64,000 nucleotides of DNA. Origin: Salminus brasiliensis (taxonomy: Eukaryota; Chordata; Actinopteri; Characiformes; Bryconidae). The translations under genes were made by a program, and so were the position numbers. The notes beneath the pieces were generated by a model. That model was not told where the DNA came from. It made no database searches and worked only from the letters and a program-made list of their open reading frames with translations. Positions 23,297 through 36,400 of this stretch are shown one piece after another (the first letter of the stretch is position 1; each line of letters starts with the position of its first letter). The stretch spans positions 32,976,932-33,040,931 of the forward strand of contig NC_132892.1 of the NCBI RefSeq assembly GCF_030463535.1, given 5' to 3'.

Positions 23297-23624
23297 ATAT
23301 AATTGTTTTATATTCATTACGTTTTTTAAACTTTTGTAAAGTGTAGAGATTTTAAGGAAGTTCTCAGATTTGTTAGAAAGTGGCAACAGAATGAATGTGA
23401 GCTGTTTATTACTTTATCTGTTTTATCTGGGAAAGGTCACTGTTTAGTCGTGCCAGAGCAGATCTCAGGGTGAAGATGATGAAGACAAAAATAATCACGT
23501 TAACCTGCAAATGTGGTGAAGGTTTATTGATTAAAGATGTGAAATGAATGCTCCTACTGAAAAATTCTGCCCAGTAACAGGTTTTCGTTATATTTCTATT
23601 TTGTATGTCATGATTTTTAATAAC

Positions 23625-23657
<33 letters not shown>

Positions 23658-24189
23658 CACTTAATCCTAAACTTAGACTGTAGGGTTGATGCTTACTGTA
23701 AGAATAAAACACACAGGACCCAGAAAACTCCACACAAAGTTCCTGTCTGTCTTAATCCAGCATCTGCAAAAAGGAAAACAAAAAACTAAATACTAGAGTA
23801 ATAAACAACACAATATTAAAAACCTTTTGTTTGAAGCTGTCTGGGTGAGCACTAGTTACTTTTATCTTGTACCCATGTGTCCCACGTCTTTCTCAGCTTC
23901 TAGGAGCTAAAAAATTAACAACACACCATCTGACAAAACTAACACCTCAACTCACTGTGGACTGCCGTATCCATCAGGAAACAGTCCAACAGACACGCCC
24001 ACCACAACCAGGGGAATAATGTATCCAATCACGATCAGACATTTCCAGCCGAGAATCTCCTTCTGCTTGGATCTGATCTTTGTGAGGTTCTTCACTGAGA
24101 TGAAGAGCAGCACAGCTTCAATGAACATCCACACAAAAGCAGAGAGGAAGAGGAAGTGCAGAACACCTGCCAGCACTGCACACAACAAC

Positions 24190-24253
<64 letters not shown>

Positions 24254-24265
24254 GAGAGACAGAGA

Positions 24266-24340
<75 letters not shown>

Positions 24341-24341
24341 G

Positions 24342-24413
<72 letters not shown>

Positions 24414-27400
24414 CAGAGAGAGAGAGAGAGAGAGGTTAAACACTGCTGTGAGACACTCTGATCTTCATCCAGACCTGAAGAGCTTAATCAGAATGGAAAA
24501 GTTACCTGATCAGGCTGGATGTACTGTAGGAAGCTCTGTGTGAGGAGGAAGAGGAGGTGAGCCAGCAGCAGACTGATACACAGGTTTATCTGAGAAGTGT
24601 TGTTCACTCTCAGGTTTCGCCGACAAAGGGCAAAGGTCAACAGAGTCAAGCTCAGGAACATCAGCCCCACTGCCACAAGTACAGTGCTGAGCAGGTCCAG
24701 GTGAGGGTCACTCTGCAAATCAACAGGCAGTCCTTTATTTTCTCACTAGTTTTACTAATTGCAGTTAGACAATGACCCGTTGATTCTGATTTACTCTAAA
24801 CAGAAATGATATACAATTAAGATAATAAAAGGGAATTGTGAGAAGTTCTATTGGACTATCAGGACTGAAACTAACTTTAATGAGGCACTGTGGCACCAGT
24901 ATTGAGCACAGCTTCCAAAGAAAATATGCCAGATTTTTCTTTTATAGCAATAAGGTATTTATTTGGATATGGAACATTCAGTGCTTTGAAAGATACTTTA
25001 CTTTTACATATCATCAACTATCTACCTTTTCCTTTAACCCTAAATCTGTTCCTACCTTTAACCTTAATTCTAATCTCAACCCAAATCCTCAATCAAACCC
25101 TAATTTTAATCAAAAACCCAACATGTAAACCTAAACATACCCTTATCCTTCACTTCCTAAACCTTACCTTAGCCTTAATCCCAAACCTTATATCAACCAA
25201 AATCTTATATCAAAATCAAAAACCTAAGCCTAACGCTTACCTTAAGACCAAAACCTATTATAACTTTGACTTTACCCTCAAGCCAAAACCTAAATCCAAC
25301 TCTAATCTAATGTCAAAGCCAAAACCTAAGACTAACGCTTACCTTAAGACCAAAACCTATCCTAACATTATCCTTAATCTCAAGCCAAAACTTAAATCTT
25401 ACTCTAATCCTAATACCAAAGCCAAAACCTGACTGGCACATTCCTTAACACCAAAACCTATCCTAACCGTTCCCTTAACCTCAATTCAAAACCTAAATCT
25501 AACTCTAATCCTAATATCAAAGCCAAAACCTAAGACTAATGTTTTCCTTAAGACCAAAACCTGTCCTAAGATTAACCTTAACCTCAAGTCAAAACCTAAA
25601 TCTTACTCTAATCCTAATACCAAAGCCAAAACCTAAGACTAACACTTTCCTTAAGACCAAAGCCTATCCTAACATTATCCTTAATCTCAAGCCAAAACTT
25701 AAATCTTACCCTAATTCTAATACCAAAGCCAAAACCTAAGACTAGTACTTTCCTTAACACCAAAACCTATTCTAACCATTCCCTTAACCTCAGTTCAAAA
25801 CCTAAATCTAACTCTAATCCTAATATCAAAGCCAAAACCTAAGACTAATGTTTTCCTTAAGACCAAAACCTATCCTAACATTATCCTTAACCTCAAGTCA
25901 AAACCTAAATCTTACTCTAATCCTAATACCAAAGCCAAAACCTAAGACTAACGCTTTCCTTAAGACCAAAACCTATCCTAACATTATCCTTAATCTCAAG
26001 ACAAAACCTAAATCAAAACCAAAAATAAACCTAACCCCAACATTTACTCCTAACCAACCTTCTAAATCAAACATTAATCTCAAACCAAAACCTAAACTCA
26101 AACTTAATCCTTACCCTGACTTTAATCAAAACCTAACCCGAACTTTAACTTAAACCCAACCCTAATCTTAAACCAAAATTTAAACCTAACCCTGACTTTA
26201 AGTTGAACTCACAACCAAAACTTAACCTTAACCTCCTCAAAACATGATCCTAACTCTAATCCTGATCCTAAATTTATGACTGGTCCTAATCCTAACACAT
26301 TTTTGATTAACTGGAACATCAACAGTGTGTCAGGCCTGTATCTGATCTTACAAATGCTCTGTAGACTGAAGTTCTCCATAGACAGAAAGCCTTTCCAGAA
26401 AGCTCCAAAAAGAGGGGACAACTTTTTTTGTGTCAAACATCACCAGAGTGCATTAATACAGAATTCAACACTGAATATTTCATAACAGCTTTGAGCATTT
26501 GTCAGCCAATCAGAGCAAAGATGCAATTTATGCTGCTCTGTGATGATCTGGAAGAATAAAAAAATGTATTTCTGGATACCTTTACTTTCACTCTTTTTGT
26601 TTTGACATCACTTTTAACTCTCAGTCTGGTCTACAGTGTTTTCACTGAGTGATTGATCTTACTGCTTCTCCTGAGGGTGGATTGATCTGCATGATGAGAG
26701 CGAAGGTTGACAGGTGTTCACTGGAGCACACAGTGTGACTGCTGTTGGTCTGGAGAAGGTAACAACCATCTTCAACCCATTCAGTGTTCTTCCAGTACAC
26801 ACAGGAGAGTGTAGCGTTAGGCTCAATTTCCTAAAGAAATGTCAGGAGAGAAAATCTCTGAATGGTTTTCATATGTGATGTGATTCAGAAAAGCACTGAA
26901 AAGTCACCAGGATCAGGGTTTAGAAGCACAAATTTAATAACCTACTTTTACGTTTTTGCCTTTCCAAAGTAAACATTATCGTACTTTTTAAAAAGTGCCA
27001 TAATATGTATAAATCTATATTAAAATATAATCATATTATTATTGTTGTGGTTCAGGCATAAAAATTGAATAAATACAACATGAATAAATAGAAATATACT
27101 GGCATATAAATAAAAAATAAATAAAAATACTGACAAAACATTTTATAAAAGTATGCTATAACACAAAACTGGTCTAACTGAAGATGTATCAGGTTAGTTA
27201 GAAAACTCACTTCAATGTGTTTCATAGTGAAGTTGACCGGTTTGGTGAGCCGTGTGTTGGTGGTTTTGGGCAGTGTGGCCGACACCACAGTGGACATCAT
27301 GGTTTTCACCGTGTTGTTAGTTGTGTTAAAGAGGTTGGGGCTCAGCATGTTACCCATGTTGGCGTAGCTCATGAAGGCCACAGCAGCTGATCCTGAAGCA

Positions 27401-30400
27401 CAGGGGGAAAAAGCTACATCATCTAATGAATGTTGGGTTAGGCTAAAGTGGAATTTGTTGAGCTCAGAGTCCACAAGACTGGAACTAGGGACCACTATCT
27501 AAATCTGTTTCTGCAGTGTTGGAGAAATATGTGCTGGTACCATGTCTTCACTTTTTATCATTCCTGATATTGTTTCAGTAATGACTATAATCAATTCTAG
27601 TATAAAGCAAATTAATCAGATTTATTCATTTCTTGATGTCAAAATTGTTGGTACCCCTCTGTTAATGAAAGAAAAACCCACAATGGTCACAGAAATAACT
27701 TGAATCTTACAAAAGTAATAATACATAAAAAATAAACAAATAAAAGTCAGACATTGCTTTTCAACCATGCTTTAACAGAATTATTTAAAAAAATAAACTA
27801 ATGAAACAGGCCTGGATAGAAATGATGGTACCCTTAACTTAATTTTTTGTTGCACAACCTTTTGAGGCAATCACTGCAATCAAACGATTCCTGTAACTTT
27901 CTGTGAGACTTCTGCACCTCTCAGCAGGTATTTTGGCTTTGAATTTTGGCTTTGGATTTGAAGGGTGCCTTTTCCAGACGGCATGTTTCAGCTCCATCCA
28001 AAGATGCTCAATAGGATTTAGGTCAGGGCTCATAGAAGGCCACTTCAGAATTGTCCAATGTTTTCCTCTTAGCCATTCTTGGGTGTTTTTAACTGTTTTG
28101 GGTCATTGTCATGTTGTAAGACCCATAACCTGTGACTGAGACCAAGCTTTCTGACACTTTGCAGCACATTTCTCTCTTGAATCCCTTGATAGTCTTGGGA
28201 TTTCATTGTATTCTGCACAGATTCAAGACACCCTCCTCCATGTTTCACAGTAAGGACAGTGTTCTTCTCTTGATATGCTTCATTTTTCCATCTGTGAACA
28301 TAGAGCTGATGTGCCTTGGCAAACAGTTCCATTTTTGTCTCATCAGTCCATAGGACTTTCTTCCAGAAGCTTTGGGGCTTGTCAACATGTAGTTTGGTAA
28401 ATTTCAGTCTAGCTTTTTTATGATTTGTTTTCAACAATGGTGTCCGTGGTCTCCCATGAAGTCCACTTTGGCTCAAACAATGACAGATGATGCGATCTCA
28501 CACTGATGTTTCTTGAGCTTGAAGTTCACCTTTAATCTCTTTAGAAGTTTTTCTTTTGTTACCATTCATATTATCCGAGTCTTTGATTTGTCATCAATTT
28601 TCCTCCTGTGGCCATGTCCAGGGAGGTTGGATACAGTCCCATAGATCTTAAATTTCTGAATAATATGTGCAACTGTAGTCACAGGAACATCAAGCTGCTT
28701 GGAGATGGTCTTATAATCTTTACCTTTAACATGCTTGTCTATAATTTTATTTCTAATCTACTGAGACAACTCTTTCCTTCGCTTCCTCTGGTCCATGTTG
28801 AGTGTAGTACACACCATGTCACCAAACAGCACAGTGACTACCTGTAGCCCTATATATAGGCCCACAGACTGATTAAAAGATTGTTGACACCTGTGATGCT
28901 AATTAGTGGACACATCTTAACTTAACATGTCCCTTTGGTCACATTATTTTCTGTGGTACCATCATTTTTGTCCAGGCCTGTTTCATGAGTTTACTTTTTA
29001 AAATAATTCTGTTGAAGCAATGGTTCAAAATCAATGTCGGATTTTCATTTGTTCATTTTCATAGAATTATTTATTATTACTTTTGTCAGATTCAAGTTAT
29101 TTCTGTGACCATTTTGGGTTTTTCTTTTATTAACCGAGGGGTACCAACAATTTTGTCCATGTGTGTATGTCCTGACCTGATCATGCATTGATGGAATGAT
29201 GCCAAAGGTGGACGAATTAAAACATGCAAAGTCTCTTATTATACCATTATTATTCGTTGAAATTTCGATGAGGTCGATTTCCAGCTGAGTGCTGTTCAGG
29301 CTGAGCTGAGGAACTTCTTTCATGGAGGCTTTTGGTCCAACTGCAAAGACTTGAATATCTGAGAGATGTAAACCATAACCTCAAGTCATGAACCATATTA
29401 ATAACATTAAGCTACAGTAGAGCTTTGGATGCTAAATTAATAGGACTGTTTTAAGTATATTGTCACTGTCATACCACAAATGTGATGGTTTTCTTTTTCA
29501 GTTGTTCTTTAATGAACTAAAACAGTTGATCATGATGAATGGACCCATAGAAATGCTACAAAATGACTTGGAAAGAAATAATTTTACACTGACTTCCACT
29601 GAAAGGTTTTTTTTCATGTTCCTCGAAAGCTTGTATTTTTTTAACAGTAAAATTAAATTAGAAACATTTTTCCTTTCACTGCTAAAATGTGACCTTGCTG
29701 TGAGATTTAGGGGTGAAAACATTTATGTTTTTTGTTTTTTTACCTAAGCCATTGCGAGAGATGTTAACTGAGTAGTTGGTTTCTGTTGGCTTCACCAGTG
29801 TAGACACCAGTTTCTCAGTCTTGTTCAGCACTGCATTCCCATAAGACACCAGTTTCTCAGGATTTGTTGTTTCAACTTTAAGGAGCTTCTCCTGGGTGTT
29901 CAGCACCATGTCTAAATACTTTGTTACAACCTGATCAATAATCAGAAATTTACAGTTTAATGATGCATCCAGAACTACACAGACAGACGACTTTGTTTTA
30001 TTTTTAGTTATATTTAATTACTTGTTCTGTTTTATTACAGCACTCACTTCTGGTGGGAGGACCTGAGCAGTGATGTTCTCAATTTGGTTAAACAGATCTG
30101 CTCCACATTGTGAGGTGAAATTGTTCTAAAAGAAGAATTCAGTATGTTTTAAACTAGGTCAGTGTATAAAGGTCAGAGATCAGATTGATCAGATATAATG
30201 TAGAATGAAATTGACACAGACCTGGCATTCTGTCGACTCTGTGATATTCGGAACTGGAAGAGTTATAAATGTAAGAGGATAAAAAAGTATGAATACAGTA
30301 TCATCAGGTGTATTTAGCTCCACTGCAGCAACATAAAAGCCACATAGCATAATACAATTTCTTTGTATCATTAATTTCAATTCCATTTGTACTTTTAATT

Positions 30401-33400
30401 TAAATACATCTATTTTTAATGATTATTCTACTACCATTCTACTAGTACAGTAGAAATAGTAGTAGCAACATTAGGAGTAACAGTAGTAGTTGTGGTAATT
30501 GTAGCAGTAGTAGCAACAGTAGCAGTAGTAATGGTGGTAGAATTCAAATTAGTAGAAAGAATAGTAGTAAAATAGAATAATAGTAGTAACATCAGTACTA
30601 ATACTAATTGCAATTGTGGTAGTTATAGGAGTAGTAGAACTAATAGTAGTATCTTTAGCAGTAGTAGTAGTCTTAGTAGTAGTAGTAGTAGTCGCAATAG
30701 CAAAAGTAGTAGTAGCAGCGGCAGCAGTAGTAGTGGTAGTACTTTCAGTAGGAGCAGCAGTAGTTTTATTATTAGTAGTTGCAATAGTAGAAGTCATAGT
30801 AGTATTATCAGTAGCTTCATTAGTATTATTATTAGTAGTAGTGGTCGTAGTAGTAGTTGCAAAAGTAGTAGGAGAGGTAGGAACTACTGTGAGGAGTGAA
30901 CGTTGTATTGGAAAACATGTGGCACTGTTCAAATTGTGTTAAATCTGAAAAGAGAGATAGACACATATATTTATAATCTAGATTCTTTTTGTGTGTACAT
31001 ATGTGTGCTTTGATTTTAGAATGATTTCTTGCAGAAGTATTAATTAAGTTAAATAACAACTGTGTTAAAAAAAACAAAAAACAAACAAACAATCAAAAAA
31101 ATAACAATAATAATCAATGTGGGCTGTGCAAAGGTTAGCCATTCTAATGAGTCAGTACTTTATAATTTCCCATTGGCAGAAATCACAACTTGCAATTCAG
31201 CTTCAAGTGAAACACTCCATGAACAGGGAGGAACTACAAACAGCTGAAATAAAGACCAGGCAGAGCATCAGTATGTAAAACCTAGTGCCTGATGATATTT
31301 CAGAGGCAGTCTCTGAATTCTTACCAAAAATTATAATGACAGCTTATACAATCTGTACAGAAAGACGACTCAACAATATATATGAACAAGAAACCGTCTG
31401 CAAATTAGAGTGGGGGGGCATTTGCAAGACCTCAAAAAGTTTTTCCTTAAGAAAGTAAAATTCAAGCTCAACTGCATTGTGGTCAGGTGGCTGACATAGC
31501 CATTACAGAACATTATACTTCTTTGTCCTAAAAAAGTCTTTGGCCTGGTTGGTTGGTCTGCACACAACTGAGAAGATACAATCTGGCAGTTTTACCCCAA
31601 CACTAAATTTCCAACAGCTAATTACAAGTATGCTAAAATGTTGAGGTAACGGTGATTCTTTGAAAAACCTACCTAGGATTGTGGTTGGTTGAGTGCTGAT
31701 GGGTGCTGTTGTTGTGGTTGAGACTGGCATGCTGGTATTCACATCTGAAAAGGAAAGAGAACAAAAACATAAAAAAAAAACATTTACCAAAAGTTTTTGT
31801 AATTTCTGGGTCATTCAGCTAATGGGATGTCAGTACCTTCAAATTAAAGGTGAATGTCTGAACTTATCATCATCTAAATTCAACTCAAATATGCTGTTTT
31901 TAACAGCTTACAGAATAGTGCCTTAATCAGAAGAAGCTGCAGTAGTTACATCTAATACAAGACAAACTGATGTAAAAACACACTCAACTCAAATCAGATA
32001 AACACTTAATACATAAATACATCCCTCTGTAAAAGAGACCCTCAAAAACAGAATAACAGTAGAATATAAAAAAGTAGAATATTATAATCTAGCTTATAAA
32101 AACAGTAAGTACCTGCACAGTAAGCTGCATGGCAGAAGCTTGTTTTCACAAACTCATAAACATAATAGTTTCCGGGACACGCTTTGACTCGAATTGGGAT
32201 AGATCTGTAGTAACAGCAGTCACTCCCTGAATTCCCACAGACTCCACGAGTAACTATTCCATCTGTTAGTTGGGGGTGAGAACCATTGAGCCACAGAGAT
32301 ATTTCAGTGCCACATCTGAAACGACTCACACAGCTCTCTGGCATCCGGACACTCATCCCGTTATAGAGCAGTCGGTACCAGCCGCTCCAGTTTAAAGAGC
32401 TGTCACAGTAGGATCCTCCAGTCTCATTAGTGCCTCTCCATGACTGGTTCAGAAAAGTGTAGTTACTGCAGGGATCATAACTGGGAATGTCGAAAACAAC
32501 TGTCAAAACAAAGAAAACAGACAAAAATATTAAATAGTTAACTGTATCAGTTTCAGAATATAAAAGTAAATGCCTCAGTAAAGCCTTTAGTCTGAAATAA
32601 AATATGAAGGGAAGTTTTGAATTGTGGTGGGATGTTTACATACACTCTTTATGAACGTGAGAAGATTGAGTGACAACATACTTTTTTAAAAGAAGAAAAC
32701 AATCATTTAATCAACTTTACATTTTTTAGCTGTTTTGATTTCTGCACATTATACATTTTGTATACATTAGTCATGTGTCTAATTATATATACAGATATTA
32801 CAGATATATGTCCCTACTGACAAGAGGATCTGTTTTATTTCTTCATAAAAGAGTGAAACACAACACTCTTGACTCTGCAGAAAGAAGATTTTAAGAAACT
32901 GTGATGTAAAAATGCAATTAAGCAATAGTTTTTTATATATATATATAAATAAATATCTGGAATAACATGTTTGTGCCAAAATATTGATCTGTTGTGAAGC
33001 TCTGTCTCACATTATGGATGGGGTAAGGAGAACTGGAGCAATTGGAGTCTGCTAATCTGCCTGATTTTGACCAACTAATGAAAAGCCAACCTCCTATGAG
33101 CTGTTTGGTTTGTTTGCAGCTATGTTAACTGTTCTACAGGATTCTAAAGAAAATGTGGAAGATGGCTTTTCTGAATATTTGACTGCTAAAAGATTGCTTG
33201 TTAACCAGGTAGGTTTTAGCAGTCGGGTACTAGCGAGGCAATTATGTCAGCTAGGTCCATAGCGACTAAATCTTATTGTTTAGATTAAAAATCCAATTTT
33301 TGCTCATTTTTGTTTTTTCAGAAGATTAAAATTTTGCACCTTTTTGGTCCCATTAAGACCTCAAGTAGGTACGGATGAATTGCTATGTACAACACTACAC

Positions 33401-36400
33401 TGTTTTCATTATATTACAGAGGACATACAAATACGTACCAAATAGTATCTGAAAATGTTAGTTAGCTAGTTGAACATGCTATTATTAGTTAGGACAGTTT
33501 CACTTTGTCAGTTATCACAACAGAGAAGTTTGTTTAGTAAAAGAAGACCTGGTCACCAGCAAGACGTATCAGTTAAAGTTAAATAAATTGAGAACTATTG
33601 TTTAATGAGAGGACACATTAATGTAATGTAACATTGTAAGACAACATAAGCAAGAATAGACTTTACCTGCACAGTATGTGGGCATTGGAAGTGATAAGGC
33701 TGGTCTGATGAGTCTGTAGACATAGTAATTTCCTGGGCAGGCTTTAACTTGGATTGGGTTTGATCTTGATCCTAAATTGCACTGTCTACTGGAAGAGCTG
33801 TCAATATAGGATACATAGATTTCTCTGGTGACAATGTCGTCCTGTGGTACTGGATGAGATCCACCAAGGTAAAGTGCTGTGTAGCCTCCACATTCTCTTG
33901 ATACCACACACCAGTCCAATTCAGGAATCTGAGCACTTTTTCCCTGAAGATACAGCCGATACCAGCCATTCCATCCAACAAGGGTGTCATCATAACCACT
34001 GTAGCCATTGTAGATTGATCTCCATGCATTATCAAGAACACTGTAGACATTGCAGGGGTCAAAAGTGATGCTTGTAGTGCTGACTGTAGGGATAAAAAAG
34101 TCAATATAATACAAATATGCAAAATAGAGTACGCATCACATCATAATAATATGTATTTACATATTTACAAATATATTCATAACATAGGAGCTGATGTTCC
34201 ACTATTTTAATCTTTAATGACTTCACATGAAGTCATCAAAGGCTTCTACTGTTAAACTCTCTTACTGCTGAGAGACGGGGTTTAGAATAATGGATTTGGG
34301 GCTTAAAATCATCTGTTAATATACTGAACCCCAAATCCATTAATCTAAACCCCATCTCTCAGCAGTGAGAGAGTTTAACTGTAGAAGCTCCAGATCTCAT
34401 CAGAACAGATAAAGCAGGTGAACATAAATCCAGTAAAAAGGAGAAACAAGAGCTTCTCATTCTGAAGAAAGAAAGTAGTGAGATCTTGTCGGTGAGCTAG
34501 TCTGAAGAACAGAGCTCGGTTCCTCCAGGTTTCTCCTGGACGCCTCCACCCAGTCCAGCCAGCACAGCGTATGTTCAACTCCATCAGCAGCAGCAGCAGC
34601 AGCTCACCTGATTTACCATCATTAAGCCCTGATTTACCACCAAACCAGGTGTTGATCTGAGGAGAACTCTAAATAATACTAGACTCTATGAGGAGAACTT
34701 TGGAGATGTTCTAATGATGAACACAGTGATGGAATTCCAAGACTTTTTGGAGGAAGGAAAAAATGTACATCATATCATCAATCAGTGCTCTGACCGCTGA
34801 GCCGCCACTGCCCACACTGACACTAGGTGGTGTATTTTGGCATATTGAAGTTGCATGGTGTGAATATATTAATAACCCAGTTATATCATGTTATATATAT
34901 AGGTTCTCAAAGAGGTCATTAATTATGTCATTGTCACAAAAATGGTTCATCTCAATTTCTGCTGTTTTAAAATAAAGTAAATCTGGCAGTTGTTGGACCA
35001 ATAGAAATACTCCAAAATAATGTGAAATAAAATCGAATGACTTTTTTTGCTTGAAATTGATGATATACATTGCATGTAACAATACACTGGATATTCTGCA
35101 TTCTACAGATATTGATATTATATTATTATCCACTCAGTACATTACCTCTTGCTGAAATTGTACAGGATTGTGACTTCTACCATTCTTACCTCATACATTG
35201 CTCATGAGTTGCACAATTCCATTCCTAAAGGTTAATTAAAGTTTGAATTAAAGTTAATATTTTCCATTTTTAGATTTTAGATTTTAGATTATTAATATCT
35301 TATATTTTACATCTTTTTTTCCTTATTTTTTATCTTCATATTTTATAAAATTTATTTAACTTTCCCCTTTTTGTTTCTTATGCTGTTTTTGTTTGTTTGT
35401 GAGTGGACAGTGATCAGTATTGTTCTCTGCTTGTTGTAAGTGTCAGCCCTGCGGCGCCGCGCCCCCCTCAGGGGCGGCTTCGGGCTGTGGTCCACAGGCT
35501 CCTTGGGACTTTTCAGTGGATGTTGGGTTGATGTCAATGTTCATGTACTTTCTGTTCCTCCCGTTGGTTTTCTCACTAAGGACTTTTATGTTGACTGCGG
35601 TCTAAGTAAGACGCCATGCTTTCTGTGTATCTCTGTATTATATTATATTATATTATATTATATATATATTATATTAGTTTCACCTGAGTGCTGGAGTACA
35701 AAGGGAGCAAACGCAGATGCCAAGCTGTGAGGTTGGCTTCACGTTCAGGAGACTTCTAGGGAGGTCTACGAGTTCAGTAGTAGATGCTCTATCCGAGCGG
35801 TTTCTGGTTCACCGGTTGGTCGCCAGGGAGAGTGGGTGTCCGGTTCCCATTGCTCCCTAGTCCAGTAAGTTCATCAGTGCCTGACGAGCGCGGTTTTGGG
35901 GTGAGGCTTTGTTTGTTAGTTTCATTGGTTCCTTTGTGTTCTAGTCTTCCTCCCCCCGTTTGATTTGTCCCCTCTCGCTTTGCTCCCGGACTGCTTCCCA
36001 GCCTCAGGTGGTTTTCCAGGTTAAGCCCCATTTCAGTTGTCACCTGTTTGTTTTCTGTTTCTGTTTATTGGACCCTGTACTTTGCTGCCTTGTTTTGTTT
36101 GTTTGTTTATTTTGTTTGGTCATTAAAGACTGTTTCCCTGCATTGCTCTGTCCCTGCGAGTGTTCCCTTGTCTCGCCTAGCCAGCATGACAGTAAGGTGG
36201 ATGACAGTGTGTATCACAAATTTAACAGTTATACAAAGTTTAACAGATTAACAAAGTTTTCACACATTTAGAGTTCAAATATTCTTCACATTTCTTGAAA
36301 ATGTATTAGAGAAACTTACTTGATGCCGCTGTGCTGTTCACATTCATTGGGGCAATGACTGGAGTGATGGAGCTCACATCTGAGTATAGACATATTAATC

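Noticed and set aside
24156-24461. Arg-Glu or Leu-Ser open frames across GA repeats (also 181-429, 23016-23339, 45795-46054)
   Set aside because: They are by-products of (GA)n microsatellites; the real reading frames of the flanking exons are on the - strand and stop at splice sites.
24890-26153. Lys/Pro-rich open frames (KPKPKTNAFLKTKTY-like)
   Set aside because: They are translations of the CCTAA-like intronic array on the strand opposite the gene.
30616-31381. Val-rich hydrophobic frames on the + strand across AGT tracts (also 50893-51381)
   Set aside because: They are the antisense of the Thr-coding tract; poly-Val comes from GTA/GTG units.
31370-31567. 65-codon open frame in the segment present only in gene 1 (30945-31610)
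   Set aside because: It has no recognisable domain, and the segment is missing from the third copy; probably an old insertion that I could not classify.
35352-36271. Open frames of 60-103 codons in the GC-rich block
   Set aside because: They lie inside a solo LTR with target duplication; no conserved protein features.
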